A DNA stretch of 64,000 nucleotides from JAGDMJ01 sp963809695 (GCA_963809695.1 CAWEKI010000006.1:558001-622000), one strand, 5' to 3'. Shown: positions 19,504 to 28,740, counted from the stretch's first letter. Made by a program: numbers and translations. Notes: a model not told the origin generated them from the sequence alone.

Positions 19504-20645
19504 AGTGCTTGCTCGTGGCGTTGAGCCTGCTGGCTGTATCCACGGCCAGTGGGCGGGCAGGCGGCGCGGAGGTGGGAGGATATGTAAAATCTCTCTCCAG
19601 CTGGATCTCCAACGCCGATTCCATACCTCATTACGATCACCTGCTTCATGCCCGCCTGAATACAAAGTGGTTCCCGACCGACAATCTGAACGGCGTGATG
19701 GAACTGCGTTTTCGGTGGTACTATGGGTCAAGCGTCGAGCAGACGCCCGACTTTGCGAGGCAGCTGGGACATGATGCGGGTCTGGGCAAGCTTGGCGCCG
19801 TGCTCTGGGAGGGGCAAGAGAGTGTGGCATACGGCGAAATCGATCGGCTCTACGTGAATTGGAACCCCGGGCACTGGCAAGCAACCGTGGGGCGGCAGAG
19901 GATAGCATGGGGGACCAATCTCGTCTGGAATACTATCGATGTCTTCAATCCGTATTCTGTTTTGGATTTTGATTATGAGGAGCGCCCGGCGGCGGATGCC
20001 GTGCGCGTGCAGTATTACACGGGTGAAGTGTCCAAGATCGAGCTCGCGGTGAAACCGGGAAGCAGGACCGTACAAGCCATCACCGCGGCACAATGGACAA
20101 CCAACACGTGGGATTACGATTTTCATTTCCTGGGGGGATGGCGGGGGCATACCTGGCTTGCCGGAACGGGTTGGGCCGGAGACATCGCGGGCGGAGGCTT
20201 CCGCGGAGAGGCGCTCGTTTCCGAAATTCCGGAAGAGCTTGTACTGCCCGAATCGGGCAAGGTCATGATTTCAGCCGCACTCTCCGGTGATTACACTTTT
20301 CCCAACTCCTTCTACATTCATACAGAGGCATTGTACAACAGTCAGGGGGTGACCGAAAATGCAGCTCTTGCAAGGCCGCGTGCCGAGCTGCTCGGATTGC
20401 TTTCCCCCGCGCGGTGGTCGCTTTACCAGGAATTCAGCTACGACGTCACTCCGCTCGTGCGGGCAGGTGTCTTTGCCATCTACAATCCCGATGATCATTC
20501 GGCCATCAGCTCTCCGTCGGCGACTTGGTCGGTCATCACCAACCTTGATCTCACACTTCTTGCTTTTCTCTTCTCCGGCGCTTCCCTGACGGAATACGGC
20601 GGTCTCGGGACCATCACGTACCTCCGTCTGAAATGGTCGTTCTAG
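19500..20645 (+). CDS. Outer-membrane beta-barrel protein of the export operon
   Basis: 381 aa with a signal peptide (LLVALSLLAVSTASG). The mature chain has alternating polar/aromatic strands (LLHARLNTKWFPTDN, VMELRFRWYYGS, WQATVGRQRIAWG, TYLRLKWSF) and ends in Phe, the usual barrel-assembly signal. GRQRIAWGTNLVWNTIDVFNP resembles DUF1302 or alginate-export type barrels. It closes the TetR-led operon and overlaps the ATPase gene. Its likely role is to receive or export what the LolA-like carrier brings; this is inference from gene order. Confidence 0.8.
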   Translation: MKCLLVALSLLAVSTASGRAGGAEVGGYVKSLSSWISNADSIPHYDHLLHARLNTKWFPTDNLNGVMELRFRWYYGSSVEQTPDFARQLGHDAGLGKLGAVLWEGQESVAYGEIDRLYVNWNPGHWQATVGRQRIAWGTNLVWNTIDVFNPYSVLDFDYEERPAADAVRVQYYTGEVSKIELAVKPGSRTVQAITAAQWTTNTWDYDFHFLGGWRGHTWLAGTGWAGDIAGGGFRGEALVSEIPEELVLPESGKVMISAALSGDYTFPNSFYIHTEALYNSQGVTENAALARPRAELLGLLSPARWSLYQEFSYDVTPLVRAGVFAIYNPDDHSAISSPSATWSVITNLDLTLLAFLFSGASLTEYGGLGTITYLRLKWSF

Positions 20646-20692
20646 CTCCCCTGACTTCGACGTTTGGTCTTCAACATTCACCAAGCCTTCGT

Positions 20693-20721
20693 TTGATTTT
20701 CGGGGTGGATTTAGCTTAATT
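20693..20721 (+). promoter_or_regulatory. Candidate promoter of mutS
   Basis: TTGATT (20693-20698), a 17-base spacer and TTAATT (20716-20721), six bases before ATG 20727. The -35 hexamer and spacing match other candidates in the window, but the -10 is poor and the leader would be very short. Confidence 0.35.
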
Positions 20722-20726
20722 TCCCT

Positions 20727-23348
20727 ATGTCTACGCCCCTCATGAAACAATATGCCCAGGTGAAGGCAAAATACCCGGACACGATATTGCTCTTCCGGAT
20801 GGGGGACTTCTTCGAGACATTCGAAGAGGACGCGAAGACTACCTCAAAAGTCCTGGGAATCACACTCACCAAACGGGGTAACGGGGCGGCCGGCGAGATA
20901 CCTCTTGCCGGATTTCCGCATCATGCGCTGGAATCGTACCTTCCAAAGCTTCTCCGAGCCGGGTTTCGCGTTGCTGTGTGCGAACAGATGGAAGATCCCA
21001 AGCTGGCCAAAGGGATCGTTCGCCGCGACGTCATCGAGGTGGTCACCCCCGGCATCGCCTTTTCCGATAAAGTCCTCGAGCAGAAGCAGAACAATTTCCT
21101 TGCCGCAGTAGCCCTTCCATCAACGCTTGCTTCCGGAGAAGACCTCGTCGGGTTCGCGTTTGTGGATGTCTCCACCGGCGAGTTCAATACCAGTGAATTT
21201 CCGCTCAAACAGCTGACCGAGCAGGTCGCGACCATCGGACCCGTGGAAATCCTTGTGCAGAGGAGGGATTCGGTGCCGATCCAGGAGATCCTCAAGCAGT
21301 CGTTCAAAGGACTGTTCACGAGGATGGAGGATTGGATCTTCAATTATGACTATGCGTACGAGCTGCTGATCGGTCACTTCAGTACCCATTCTCTGAAGGG
21401 TTTCGGGGTTGAGGAACTGCGGCAAGGCGTTGTTGCCGCCGGCGTTGTGATGAATTATCTTCAGGAAACTCAGAAAGCGAATATTCTCCATATTAAGAAG
21501 CTCGTCCCGTACAGTGTGGGGGACCACATTGTGCTGGATCCCTCCACCAAGCGGAACCTGGAGATCAGCTCTTCCATTGACGGCTCCTCGCAGGGAACTC
21601 TTGTCTCCGTGCTTGATCGCACCTGCACTCCCATGGGAGGAAGGCTTCTCAAGCGATGGATCAACCAGCCGTTGAACGCGATTGCACCTATTGTCCACCG
21701 GCTGGATGCCGTCGAAGAGCTGTCGTGCGGCCCGGAGCTCCGCAAGGGAGCAGGTGAGATTCTCGGGCGCATCGGCGATCTGGAACGGATGAACACCAGG
21801 ATCTGCACCGGGCGGGCGAACCCGCGGGACATGGTGGGGTTGAAGAGCATTCTCAAAGAGGTGGAAGGACTGAAATCCTGTCTCGCCGCCGCAAGGTCCG
21901 GCGCCCTGACGGAAGCCCGCGATGGTCTTAAGACGCTGCAGGAGATCATAACGACGATCGAGAGGGCGATTGAGCCAGAACCGCCTCTCAGCATCACCGA
22001 GGGGGGCGTGATTCGCGCCGGGTACAACGAGGAGCTAGATTCACTGCGCTCAATGGCGTTCAGCGGGAAAAAATGGATCGCGGATCTGCAGAAGAAGGAG
22101 CGGGAGCGGACCGGAATTTCTTCGCTGAAGGTGGGTTTCAACAATGTGTTCGGGTACTACATCGAGATCACCAACACCCACCGTGAGAAGATCCCGACTG
22201 ACTACATCCGCAAGCAGACGCTGACCAACGCCGAGCGGTACATCACGCCGGATCTGAAGGAATATGAAGAGAAAATCCTGCATGCCGAGGAAAAGCTGCT
22301 TTCGCTCGAGACGCAGCTCTTCAACGAGGTGCGTGCGGCGGTGGCGATGCATGCGGAAGCCATTCAGACCAACGCCAGACTCATTGCCATGCTCGACTGC
22401 TTCGTCTCGCTCGCCGACGTGGCGGTGGAGTGCGAGTATGTGCGTCCCGACGTGAACGAGTCGACGGTCATCGAGATCGACGATGGAAGGCACCCCGTCA
22501 TCGAGCGGCTTCTGCCGCCGGGAGAGAAATACATCCCCAACGATCTCCGGTTGGATGCCGACAGCGAGCAGATCCTGATCATCACCGGCCCGAACATGAG
22601 CGGCAAGTCGAGCTACCTGCGGCAGGCAGGGCTCATTGTGCTTCTTGCGCAGATCGGCTGCTTCGTGCCGGCAAAGCGGGCTGTCATCGGCATCGTGGAC
22701 AAGATCTACACTCGCGTGGGGGCCAGCGATCACATCGCCTCGGGGGAAAGCACGTTCCTGGTGGAAATGCACGAGGCCGCGCACATCGTCAATACGGCAA
22801 CAAAGCACAGCTTGATCCTGTTGGATGAGGTAGGCAGGGGCACAAGTACGTTCGACGGCATCAGCATTGCCTGGGCGCTGACGGAGTACCTGCATGAACA
22901 TGTCGGGGCCCGCACGCTCTTCGCCACGCATTACCATGAGCTCAACGAGCTGGCCGACCGGTTTCCCCGCATCAGGAACGTGAAGGTGGAGGTGCGCGAG
23001 TATGATGATAAAGTGGTCTTCCTGCACACAGTGACCCCGGGCTTTGCCGACCATTCCTACGGGATTCAGGTCGCGCAGATGGCGGGACTGCCGGAGGAGG
23101 TCACCGACCGGGCGAAGGCGATCCTGAAGAACCTTGAAGGCTCAGACCTCATTCTGCATGACGACGCAAAGCCCGGAAAGCGGGGACCCAAAGGGCGGAT
23201 CGCTTCCGCCGAAGTGCAGATGACGCTGTTCGAGATGAAGGATGATGCTCTGCGTGAGGCTCTCCGCGCGCTCAACATCGACAAGCTTACTCCCCTGGAA
23301 GCGCTCCAGAAACTGGCGGCGCTCAAGAACGAAGCCATGAAAAGCTGA
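20727..23348 (+). CDS. mutS: DNA mismatch repair protein MutS
   Basis: 873 aa, the normal MutS length. The N-terminal mismatch-recognition motif is FRMGDFFETFEEDA, with the Phe-x-Glu that stacks on the mispair. Core and clamp domains follow, with FGYYIEITNTHREK. The ATPase domain holds Walker A TGPNMSGKSSYLRQ near residue 620 and the signature IASGESTFLVEMHE. The Walker B and dimer part reads LILLDEVGRGTSTFDG, then ATHYHEL. Recognises base mismatches and starts repair together with MutL, which is not in the window. A LysE-type gene follows nine bases later, probably in the same transcript. Confidence 0.97.
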   Translation: MSTPLMKQYAQVKAKYPDTILLFRMGDFFETFEEDAKTTSKVLGITLTKRGNGAAGEIPLAGFPHHALESYLPKLLRAGFRVAVCEQMEDPKLAKGIVRRDVIEVVTPGIAFSDKVLEQKQNNFLAAVALPSTLASGEDLVGFAFVDVSTGEFNTSEFPLKQLTEQVATIGPVEILVQRRDSVPIQEILKQSFKGLFTRMEDWIFNYDYAYELLIGHFSTHSLKGFGVEELRQGVVAAGVVMNYLQETQKANILHIKKLVPYSVGDHIVLDPSTKRNLEISSSIDGSSQGTLVSVLDRTCTPMGGRLLKRWINQPLNAIAPIVHRLDAVEELSCGPELRKGAGEILGRIGDLERMNTRICTGRANPRDMVGLKSILKEVEGLKSCLAAARSGALTEARDGLKTLQEIITTIERAIEPEPPLSITEGGVIRAGYNEELDSLRSMAFSGKKWIADLQKKERERTGISSLKVGFNNVFGYYIEITNTHREKIPTDYIRKQTLTNAERYITPDLKEYEEKILHAEEKLLSLETQLFNEVRAAVAMHAEAIQTNARLIAMLDCFVSLADVAVECEYVRPDVNESTVIEIDDGRHPVIERLLPPGEKYIPNDLRLDADSEQILIITGPNMSGKSSYLRQAGLIVLLAQIGCFVPAKRAVIGIVDKIYTRVGASDHIASGESTFLVEMHEAAHIVNTATKHSLILLDEVGRGTSTFDGISIAWALTEYLHEHVGARTLFATHYHELNELADRFPRIRNVKVEVREYDDKVVFLHTVTPGFADHSYGIQVAQMAGLPEEVTDRAKAILKNLEGSDLILHDDAKPGKRGPKGRIASAEVQMTLFEMKDDALREALRALNIDKLTPLEALQKLAALKNEAMKS

Positions 23349-23356
23349 GGAGCGCT

Positions 23357-24067
23357 ATGCTGCTTGCAACCATTCTGCTTGGAATTGCCGGGGGATTCAT
23401 CCTTTGCATTCCTCCCGGTCCGCTGGCCGTCGCGGTCACAAAGCGGGGCATCGAGGGAGACTTCCGGGGCGGCTTGATGCTTTTGCTGGGAGCAGCACTC
23501 ATGGACATAGTATACATCCTGGTGGCGACGTTCGCCTCATCAGCGATCGTGCTTGCACTGCAACAGCTGATCAAGGAGACCCAGTGGTTTCCCGTTCTTT
23601 TTCAGATTGCATGCATCATCCTCCTGCTCTTTCTCGGGATCCGCTATTTTACCCCTGAACGTGTCGAGAAAGCCGCCACGAAAAGCGAAAAAACCGAGCT
23701 CCTGCAGGAAGAGCGCGCGCGGAAGATGGGACACGCGACCCCATTTTTCACCGGCGTCCTGATCGCCATCACCAACCTGGCTTCCCCCACATTCCTCCCA
23801 TCATTAATTGCCTTCGTGGGGTTCCTGCATGCCGACGGCTGGCTGCACCGTGGCGTGCTTCCCAGCGTGTTCTTCTCCGTTGGGTTCGGTATGGGAACGA
23901 TGTTCTGGTTCCTCATTGTCTTGCGTATCCTCTTGAAGTACAGGAAGTCCATTCCGAAAAATTTTGTGTTGAACATCTACAGATTTGCCGGCGGAACGCT
24001 TATCACATTTGCCGCCGTGATCGCCTATCATACTGTCACAACGACGGAATGGGCGCATTTGATGTGA
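23357..24067 (+). CDS. LysE/RhtB family transporter
   Basis: 236 aa inner-membrane protein with six predicted transmembrane helices. The N-terminal GGFILCIPPGPLAVAVTKRGIEGD carries the family motif of a Pro-Gly-Pro followed by a long helix. The loop between helices 3 and 4 is charged (EKAATKSEKTELLQEERARK). The family exports amino acids or related small molecules; the substrate cannot be told from sequence. A CTGAGGAG ribosome binding site precedes the ATG, nine bases after mutS. Confidence 0.85.
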   Translation: MLLATILLGIAGGFILCIPPGPLAVAVTKRGIEGDFRGGLMLLLGAALMDIVYILVATFASSAIVLALQQLIKETQWFPVLFQIACIILLLFLGIRYFTPERVEKAATKSEKTELLQEERARKMGHATPFFTGVLIAITNLASPTFLPSLIAFVGFLHADGWLHRGVLPSVFFSVGFGMGTMFWFLIVLRILLKYRKSIPKNFVLNIYRFAGGTLITFAAVIAYHTVTTTEWAHLM

Positions 24068-24147
24068 GGAAAGAGTGCTTCTCTAGAAACGCTTCTGGAG
24101 GGGGACACTGGTATGACAATAAGGCAACTCCTAACGCGGAGCACATC

Positions 24148-24660
24148 ATGACACTCCAAGAGATCAAACTCCTTCACGCATTCAATTCTTGGGCGGACAA
24201 CCGCATCATTGACGCGGTCATGGCCATGCCTGCCGGAAAGGCCACGCAGGATATGAAGAGCAGCCATGGGAGCGTTCACGGGACCCTGGTGCATCTTGTG
24301 GGGGCGGAAAAAATGTGGCTCTCCCGCTGGACGGGCAAGCCGGACGCCGCGTTTCTCTCCGCTGCCGATGCTCCGACAATGGAGGCTCTGAAGAACATCT
24401 GGGTGGCCGTGGGATTTGAAACCGCCAGGTTCCTGGGCACGATGACCGACAGAAGGCTGCAGGAAACGTTTGCCATGAAAACCGCAAAGGGGGAAACGTT
24501 CACGCATACGTACTGGCAGGCGTTTCAGCACCTGGTGGACCACTGCAGCTATCACCGCGGTCAGATCGTTGCGATGATGCGGCAGCAGGGTGTCGCCCCT
24601 CCCACAACCGGCCTCATCAATTTCTACAGGGAGACAGCTAAGCTCGGCCGGAAAGAATGA
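24148..24660 (+). CDS. DinB family protein
   Basis: 170 aa four-helix bundle of the DinB/YfiT metal-binding superfamily. The three ligand histidines are visible in SVHGTLVHLVGAEKMW near residue 46 and in the pair QHLVDHCSYHRGQI near residue 130. Some members are metal-dependent thiol S-transferases, but most have no known role. ATG 24148 has GCGGAG upstream and gives the conserved N-terminus (LLHAFNSWADNRI). Its stop overlaps the ATG of the next gene (ATGA), so the two are translationally coupled. Confidence 0.88.
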   Translation: MTLQEIKLLHAFNSWADNRIIDAVMAMPAGKATQDMKSSHGSVHGTLVHLVGAEKMWLSRWTGKPDAAFLSAADAPTMEALKNIWVAVGFETARFLGTMTDRRLQETFAMKTAKGETFTHTYWQAFQHLVDHCSYHRGQIVAMMRQQGVAPPTTGLINFYRETAKLGRKE

Positions 24661-25220
24661 TGGCGCGAACCGTCCTGGTGTTGAAACTGCTGGGCGTTTC
24701 GTATCTGGCCTATCTGCTGTACACTCTTGCGTTTGAGTACGACCCCTCTTCCTCGTCCTTCAGTCCACCGCTTGTTCTCTGGCTGCTGGACACGATCAAT
24801 CTCTTCATTCATGAAGCGGGGCATTTCTTCCTCAAGCCGCTGGGAAGATGGATGTATATCTTCGGCGGTTCTTTCTTCCAGGTCTTTCTTCCGCTGCTGC
24901 TTGCCCTGGTGGGTCTGCGCCAGAATTATCGCCATGCAATTCTTCCCGCCTTCTGGTGCGGCGAAAGCCTAATCAATGTCAGCGTCTACATTCGCGATGC
25001 CCCCGTCAGGCAACTCCGCCTCATTGCCAAAGGATTGGTTCACGACTGGAACTGGTTGCTCTCGGACCATCTCGATTCTGCCGGGACGTTGGCGGATGTT
25101 GTCTTTGTGGCCGGGCTGCTCATCTGCGCTGTGGCAATCGGGGTGGGGGCCTTCGCCGTCTCTTCTGAGGCCCACATCCTGCCGCGCGAAAAGAGAATCT
25201 TGGACGAAACCAGAGACTAG
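24657..25220 (+). CDS. Membrane protein with HEAGH motif
   Basis: 187 aa with about four hydrophobic segments. Residues near 44-50 read LFIHEAGHFF, the HExxH signature of zinc metallopeptidases, placed at the membrane as in site-2 protease-like (M50) proteins. I do not see the second M50 motif (an Asp-Gly in LDG form) with certainty, so catalytic activity is unproven. Coupled to the DinB gene by a four-base overlap. It could be a minimal intramembrane peptidase or a degenerate relative; function unknown. Confidence 0.7.
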   Translation: MMARTVLVLKLLGVSYLAYLLYTLAFEYDPSSSSFSPPLVLWLLDTINLFIHEAGHFFLKPLGRWMYIFGGSFFQVFLPLLLALVGLRQNYRHAILPAFWCGESLINVSVYIRDAPVRQLRLIAKGLVHDWNWLLSDHLDSAGTLADVVFVAGLLICAVAIGVGAFAVSSEAHILPREKRILDETRD

Positions 25221-25308
25221 GTACAAAGCCCTCCCGCGAGAGGTTCGACTGACGCTTTGGGTTCGGAGGAAGGCGTTTTTCGTGGAATTTCATCGTTTTT
25301 TGGCCCCT

Positions 25309-25337
25309 TTGGAATTCCCTCTGCTTTTTCCTACATT
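25309..25337 (+). promoter_or_regulatory. Candidate promoter of the C39-like peptidase operon
   Basis: TTGGAA (25309-25314), a 17-base spacer and TACATT (25332-25337), 64 bases before ATG 25402. The -10 TACATT is the same hexamer as in the moxR promoter candidate. Confidence 0.45.
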
Positions 25338-25401
25338 AGAAAATTAGTCTGGGCTGAATTCCGCGACACCATACGCAAGCAAGAGACAGTGCCTCTTCAT
25401 T

Positions 25402-26262
25402 ATGGGTCTTACAGCACAGCCGAACAAATGGCAATGCGGTCCTTTCGCATTGAAGCATGCGTTGATCATGCTGGGCAAGATCGTGGGCGAGAAGGAGCTT
25501 TCGCGCAAAGCGGGCACGCATTGGTGCGCCGGCACCGACGAGGTAAAACTTGCCCGGGCAGCCCGGGCATATGATTGTACGCTCAAAGTCATTCGTTACA
25601 CGAATCCTCTCCACGCCAAGCGTGAGCTGCTCCGGCAGCTGAAGCGAGGGCATCCGGTGCTCCTCTGCGTTGATGGGTGGAGTCACTGGATTACCGTTGT
25701 TGGCGCCGAGAAGGGAAGGTTTGTCACGATAGACAGCCACGTTGTCCCTGTGATCTGTGTGGATACCTGGAAGGCGCTGAAAAAGAGATGGGTCTACAGG
25801 GAAAAGAACGGACACGATCCCAAGGTGACGGACACGATTTACGACCTTCACCCTCTCATACCGAAGTTCAGGACGAGGACAAAAGCGCATTTTTCCCTGA
25901 AACATGCCTTCTACCTCCGCAGGCCTGAGAACCGCGCTTTTGCATCCAACTGGGACGAATATTTCACCGACCTTGCCAATATCTGCAGGCCTCGGACCCC
26001 GCAAAGCGAGAAGGTCTTCCCCCTGGGCGAGCTCCTTCGGCGCCATGGATCGATGATCCGTGTACAGATTCCCTTCTGGCACGGCAAAGTGCAGGCCCGA
26101 CAGGTGAACAAGATCCTGCGCAATATGCAGTTCGTCGCGGACACCTATGACTTTGTTGTCCACGAAGAGGACGAGAAACGGGCCATCGTGGCGATCACGG
26201 CCAACCTGGCGTTCTGGGCAGCCAGCAAGTACGGCGTCGGCGAAGTCTACGGAAATCCCTGA
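25402..26262 (+). CDS. C39-like (papain-fold) cysteine peptidase domain protein
   Basis: 286 aa. The first 130 residues form a C39-like domain: QPNKWQCGPFALKHAL with the catalytic Cys at residue 12 and the oxyanion Gln before it, His in DGWSHWITVVG near residue 94, and Asp in FVTIDSH. The C-terminal half is of unknown fold. There is no ABC transporter module, so this is not a bacteriocin exporter but a free cytoplasmic protein. Immediately followed by two glycosyltransferase genes, three bases from the first; a role in processing or modifying a surface polymer is a guess. Confidence 0.72.
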   Translation: MGLTAQPNKWQCGPFALKHALIMLGKIVGEKELSRKAGTHWCAGTDEVKLARAARAYDCTLKVIRYTNPLHAKRELLRQLKRGHPVLLCVDGWSHWITVVGAEKGRFVTIDSHVVPVICVDTWKALKKRWVYREKNGHDPKVTDTIYDLHPLIPKFRTRTKAHFSLKHAFYLRRPENRAFASNWDEYFTDLANICRPRTPQSEKVFPLGELLRRHGSMIRVQIPFWHGKVQARQVNKILRNMQFVADTYDFVVHEEDEKRAIVAITANLAFWAASKYGVGEVYGNP

Positions 26263-26265
26263 ACA

Positions 26266-26928
26266 ATGAATGCGTCTGTCGTCACTGCGGTCGTGATTAA
26301 CTTCCGGACGCCTGATTTCACCAGGCGCGCCGTCGAGTCCTTCCGCACCTTCTATCCCTCGCTCCCGCTTCTGCTGATTGACAACGGATCGGGGGATGGA
26401 AGCCGCCGGACGCTAGAGCAACTCCGGGCATTGGTGCCTGGCAACACCGGGTTGATCCTGAACGAATCAAACCGGCATCATGGTCCCGCAATGGACCAGG
26501 CGCTGCAGAGCGCGGAGACCCCTTTTGTGCTGTTCATTGATTCGGACTGTGAGGTACTTCAGGGCGGATTCGTGGAAGCAATGGTTGCGCGTGCGGGGGA
26601 AGATCCGCGCACCTATATCGTTGGCAAAAAGATCTTTATGAACGACCGGGGTTTTGATGTTCCGGAACATCCCGGCGCTCATGCCTATATCCGCCCCATC
26701 TGCATGCTCGTCAGGCGAGAGCGCTATCTTCATCTTCCGCCGTTCGAGAGGCATGGTGCTCCCTGCCTTGCGAATATGCGGGCAGCCCAGGCATCGGGCC
26801 TCGGGCTTATTCATTTTCCCGTGGAAGAGTACGTTCGCCATGAAGGGAGGGGAACGGCTTCGCGTCACGGATACCGGTTGGGATGGCGGGGACGGCTGAA
26901 CCACTTCATGAACAAGATCGGCCTGTGA
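26266..26928 (+). CDS. Glycosyltransferase family 2 protein
   Basis: 220 aa, GT-A fold. The N-terminal nucleotide-binding part reads VVINFRTPDFTRRAVES and LLIDNGSGDGS, and the metal-binding DSDCE (DxD-like) is in FVLFIDSDCEVLQGGF near residue 88. Transfers a sugar from a nucleotide sugar to an unknown acceptor. No membrane helix. Its stop overlaps the GTG start of the next glycosyltransferase (GTGA), so the two are coupled and likely act on the same glycan. Confidence 0.85.
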   Translation: MNASVVTAVVINFRTPDFTRRAVESFRTFYPSLPLLLIDNGSGDGSRRTLEQLRALVPGNTGLILNESNRHHGPAMDQALQSAETPFVLFIDSDCEVLQGGFVEAMVARAGEDPRTYIVGKKIFMNDRGFDVPEHPGAHAYIRPICMLVRRERYLHLPPFERHGAPCLANMRAAQASGLGLIHFPVEEYVRHEGRGTASRHGYRLGWRGRLNHFMNKIGL

Positions 26929-28043
26929 AGATCCTACTCTCAGACTCCACCGATATTTTTGCGGGAGGCGAAGATTACGTTCTCATCCTCGCGAAGTACC
27001 TCGCCCGGCGGGGACACGCGGTCTGGGTATCTGCAAATCCGGGACATCTGTTGCTGAAGAAATGCGAGGAGTCCGGGATCAGGTCAATCCCCATCCCGTA
27101 CATTGGCATGTCGCACGTCTTTAGCGTTGCCGCGATATTGCGCGCTGCATTGCAGGAGCATGCCATCGACATCGTTCACAGCAATGCGAACTATGATCGA
27201 ACCTGCGCCGCACTGGCGGCCGCTTTTCAGCCCGTGCGTCATGTCGCGGGTGTTCATAGCGCTCATTCCATCCAGCACAACATTACGCACTGGATGCGCA
27301 ATCGCTGGGGAGTGGATCAGTTCATCGCCGACGCGGAAGCCGTGAAGACCGTGTTGGTGCAGGAGGATGGGATCCCGGCCTCGCGCATCACCGTGGTCCC
27401 GATTGGCGTGGAAAGCGGCATCACGGAAGGTAAGGCGGGTGTACGTGCAGCGGTGCGGGCGGACCTTGGAATCCCGGACGGCGCCATCGCCATTGGAAAT
27501 GTCGCGAGACTCGTTCCGTTCAAAGGGCACCAGTGCCTCCTCGACGCGGCTGCCCTCGTGCTGCGGGATCGGACAGACATCGTCTTTCCGATCGTCGGTG
27601 ATGGCGAACTCCTGGAGACTCTTCAGAAACAAGCCCGCTCACTTGGTATCGAACGGCAAGTGCAGTTCCTTGGGTTTCGTGACGATCTGGACCGCCTGTA
27701 CACCGCGTTCGACATCTACTGCCACTCCTCACTGGAACTGGCGGCGGAGGCATTTCCCCTTGCCATCCTGCGAGCTCTGGCTTCCGGCCTGCCGGTGGTG
27801 TGCACGAACGTGGGAGGGATCGCCATGATGGTTGAAGATGGAATATCCGGCTATCTCTGCCCGCCGGAGAACCCTGCCGCGCTTGGCGAAGCGTTGCTGA
27901 AAGCGGTGAAGCATCCCGATCTCCGGGAATCGATGGGACGAGCGTCGCAGGATCTGTTCGCGCGGCGGTTCCACGCAGAGGCCATGGCGGAAAAAGTCGA
28001 AAAAGTGTATGAATCTGCACTCGACCACGGAGCGCACACATGA
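26925..28043 (+). CDS. Glycosyltransferase family 4 protein (GT-B)
   Basis: 372 aa. Start MKILLSDSTDIFAGGEDYVL (GTG 26925) carries the acceptor-side Gly-Gly motif of GT4 enzymes, and the C-terminal donor domain begins around ITVVPIGVESG. The usual E-x7-E donor motif reads EAFPLAILR here near residue 275, so the second Glu is an Arg. That is an unusual substitution at a nucleotide-sugar contact. An ATG at 26883 is also in frame but would overlap the previous gene by 46 bases. Overlaps the next gene by four bases. Confidence 0.85.
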   Translation: MKILLSDSTDIFAGGEDYVLILAKYLARRGHAVWVSANPGHLLLKKCEESGIRSIPIPYIGMSHVFSVAAILRAALQEHAIDIVHSNANYDRTCAALAAAFQPVRHVAGVHSAHSIQHNITHWMRNRWGVDQFIADAEAVKTVLVQEDGIPASRITVVPIGVESGITEGKAGVRAAVRADLGIPDGAIAIGNVARLVPFKGHQCLLDAAALVLRDRTDIVFPIVGDGELLETLQKQARSLGIERQVQFLGFRDDLDRLYTAFDIYCHSSLELAAEAFPLAILRALASGLPVVCTNVGGIAMMVEDGISGYLCPPENPAALGEALLKAVKHPDLRESMGRASQDLFARRFHAEAMAEKVEKVYESALDHGAHT

Positions 28044-28720
28044 ATACGAAAAGAATGATGCCGAGGAAATTGGTTTTCGTTCTTCTGCTTCTGGCAATGG
28101 CGTCATGTTCCAGGAAGCCGGAGCTTCCGGCGTTGTCCGCAGCCGACAGTGTGGACATTGTCCGGGACAACATTGAGCACCGGGCGGAGGTGGATTCGTT
28201 CTTCAGGACAGATCCAGGCTCGCCGTTCAAGCGAGATACGGCTTCCGAATACCACGGCATCCGGTGGTATCCGATTGATCCGCACTACTGTGTTTTTTCC
28301 AGCCTTCATCATCATGATAATCCCGAGACGGTGGTCGTCAAAGGGACGAAAGGAGAAGACAGGCGGGAGCTCAAATATGGTTACTATGAGTTTGTGCTGC
28401 CGGATACGGATGGTACCCCGCTTCCGGTCAGGATCAACGTCTACAAGTTCACGCCGTATGACGGACAACGCTACCTCCTGTACCGTGATAACCTGAGCGT
28501 CTGGTTCACCGATCGCACCACGGGGAACGAAACGTACGGTGTCGGGCGGTACATCGACGTGGGAACCGAAGTGTCCGATCCTGGCCACGTGTACCGGATT
28601 GATTTCAATAAGTCGTACAACCCGTACTGCGCATACAGCAATATGTATTCCTGCGCGATCCCGAGAAAAGAGGACCATCTCAATGTTGCTGTGCGGGCGG
28701 GAGAGTTGACGTATCATTGA
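28040..28720 (+). CDS. DUF1684 family lipoprotein
   Basis: 226 aa. Signal peptide with lipobox LAMASC, so the mature protein starts at Cys 23 or so and is membrane-anchored. The DUF1684 signature is clear in the C-terminal part: FTDRTTGNETYGVGRYIDV, then DFNKSYNPYCAYSNMYSC. Function of the family is unknown. The ATG overlaps the stop of the glycosyltransferase gene, placing it in the same operon. Confidence 0.88.
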   Translation: MNTKRMMPRKLVFVLLLLAMASCSRKPELPALSAADSVDIVRDNIEHRAEVDSFFRTDPGSPFKRDTASEYHGIRWYPIDPHYCVFSSLHHHDNPETVVVKGTKGEDRRELKYGYYEFVLPDTDGTPLPVRINVYKFTPYDGQRYLLYRDNLSVWFTDRTTGNETYGVGRYIDVGTEVSDPGHVYRIDFNKSYNPYCAYSNMYSCAIPRKEDHLNVAVRAGELTYH

Positions 28721-28740
28721 AACGTTAAGGAGGGTTCACG

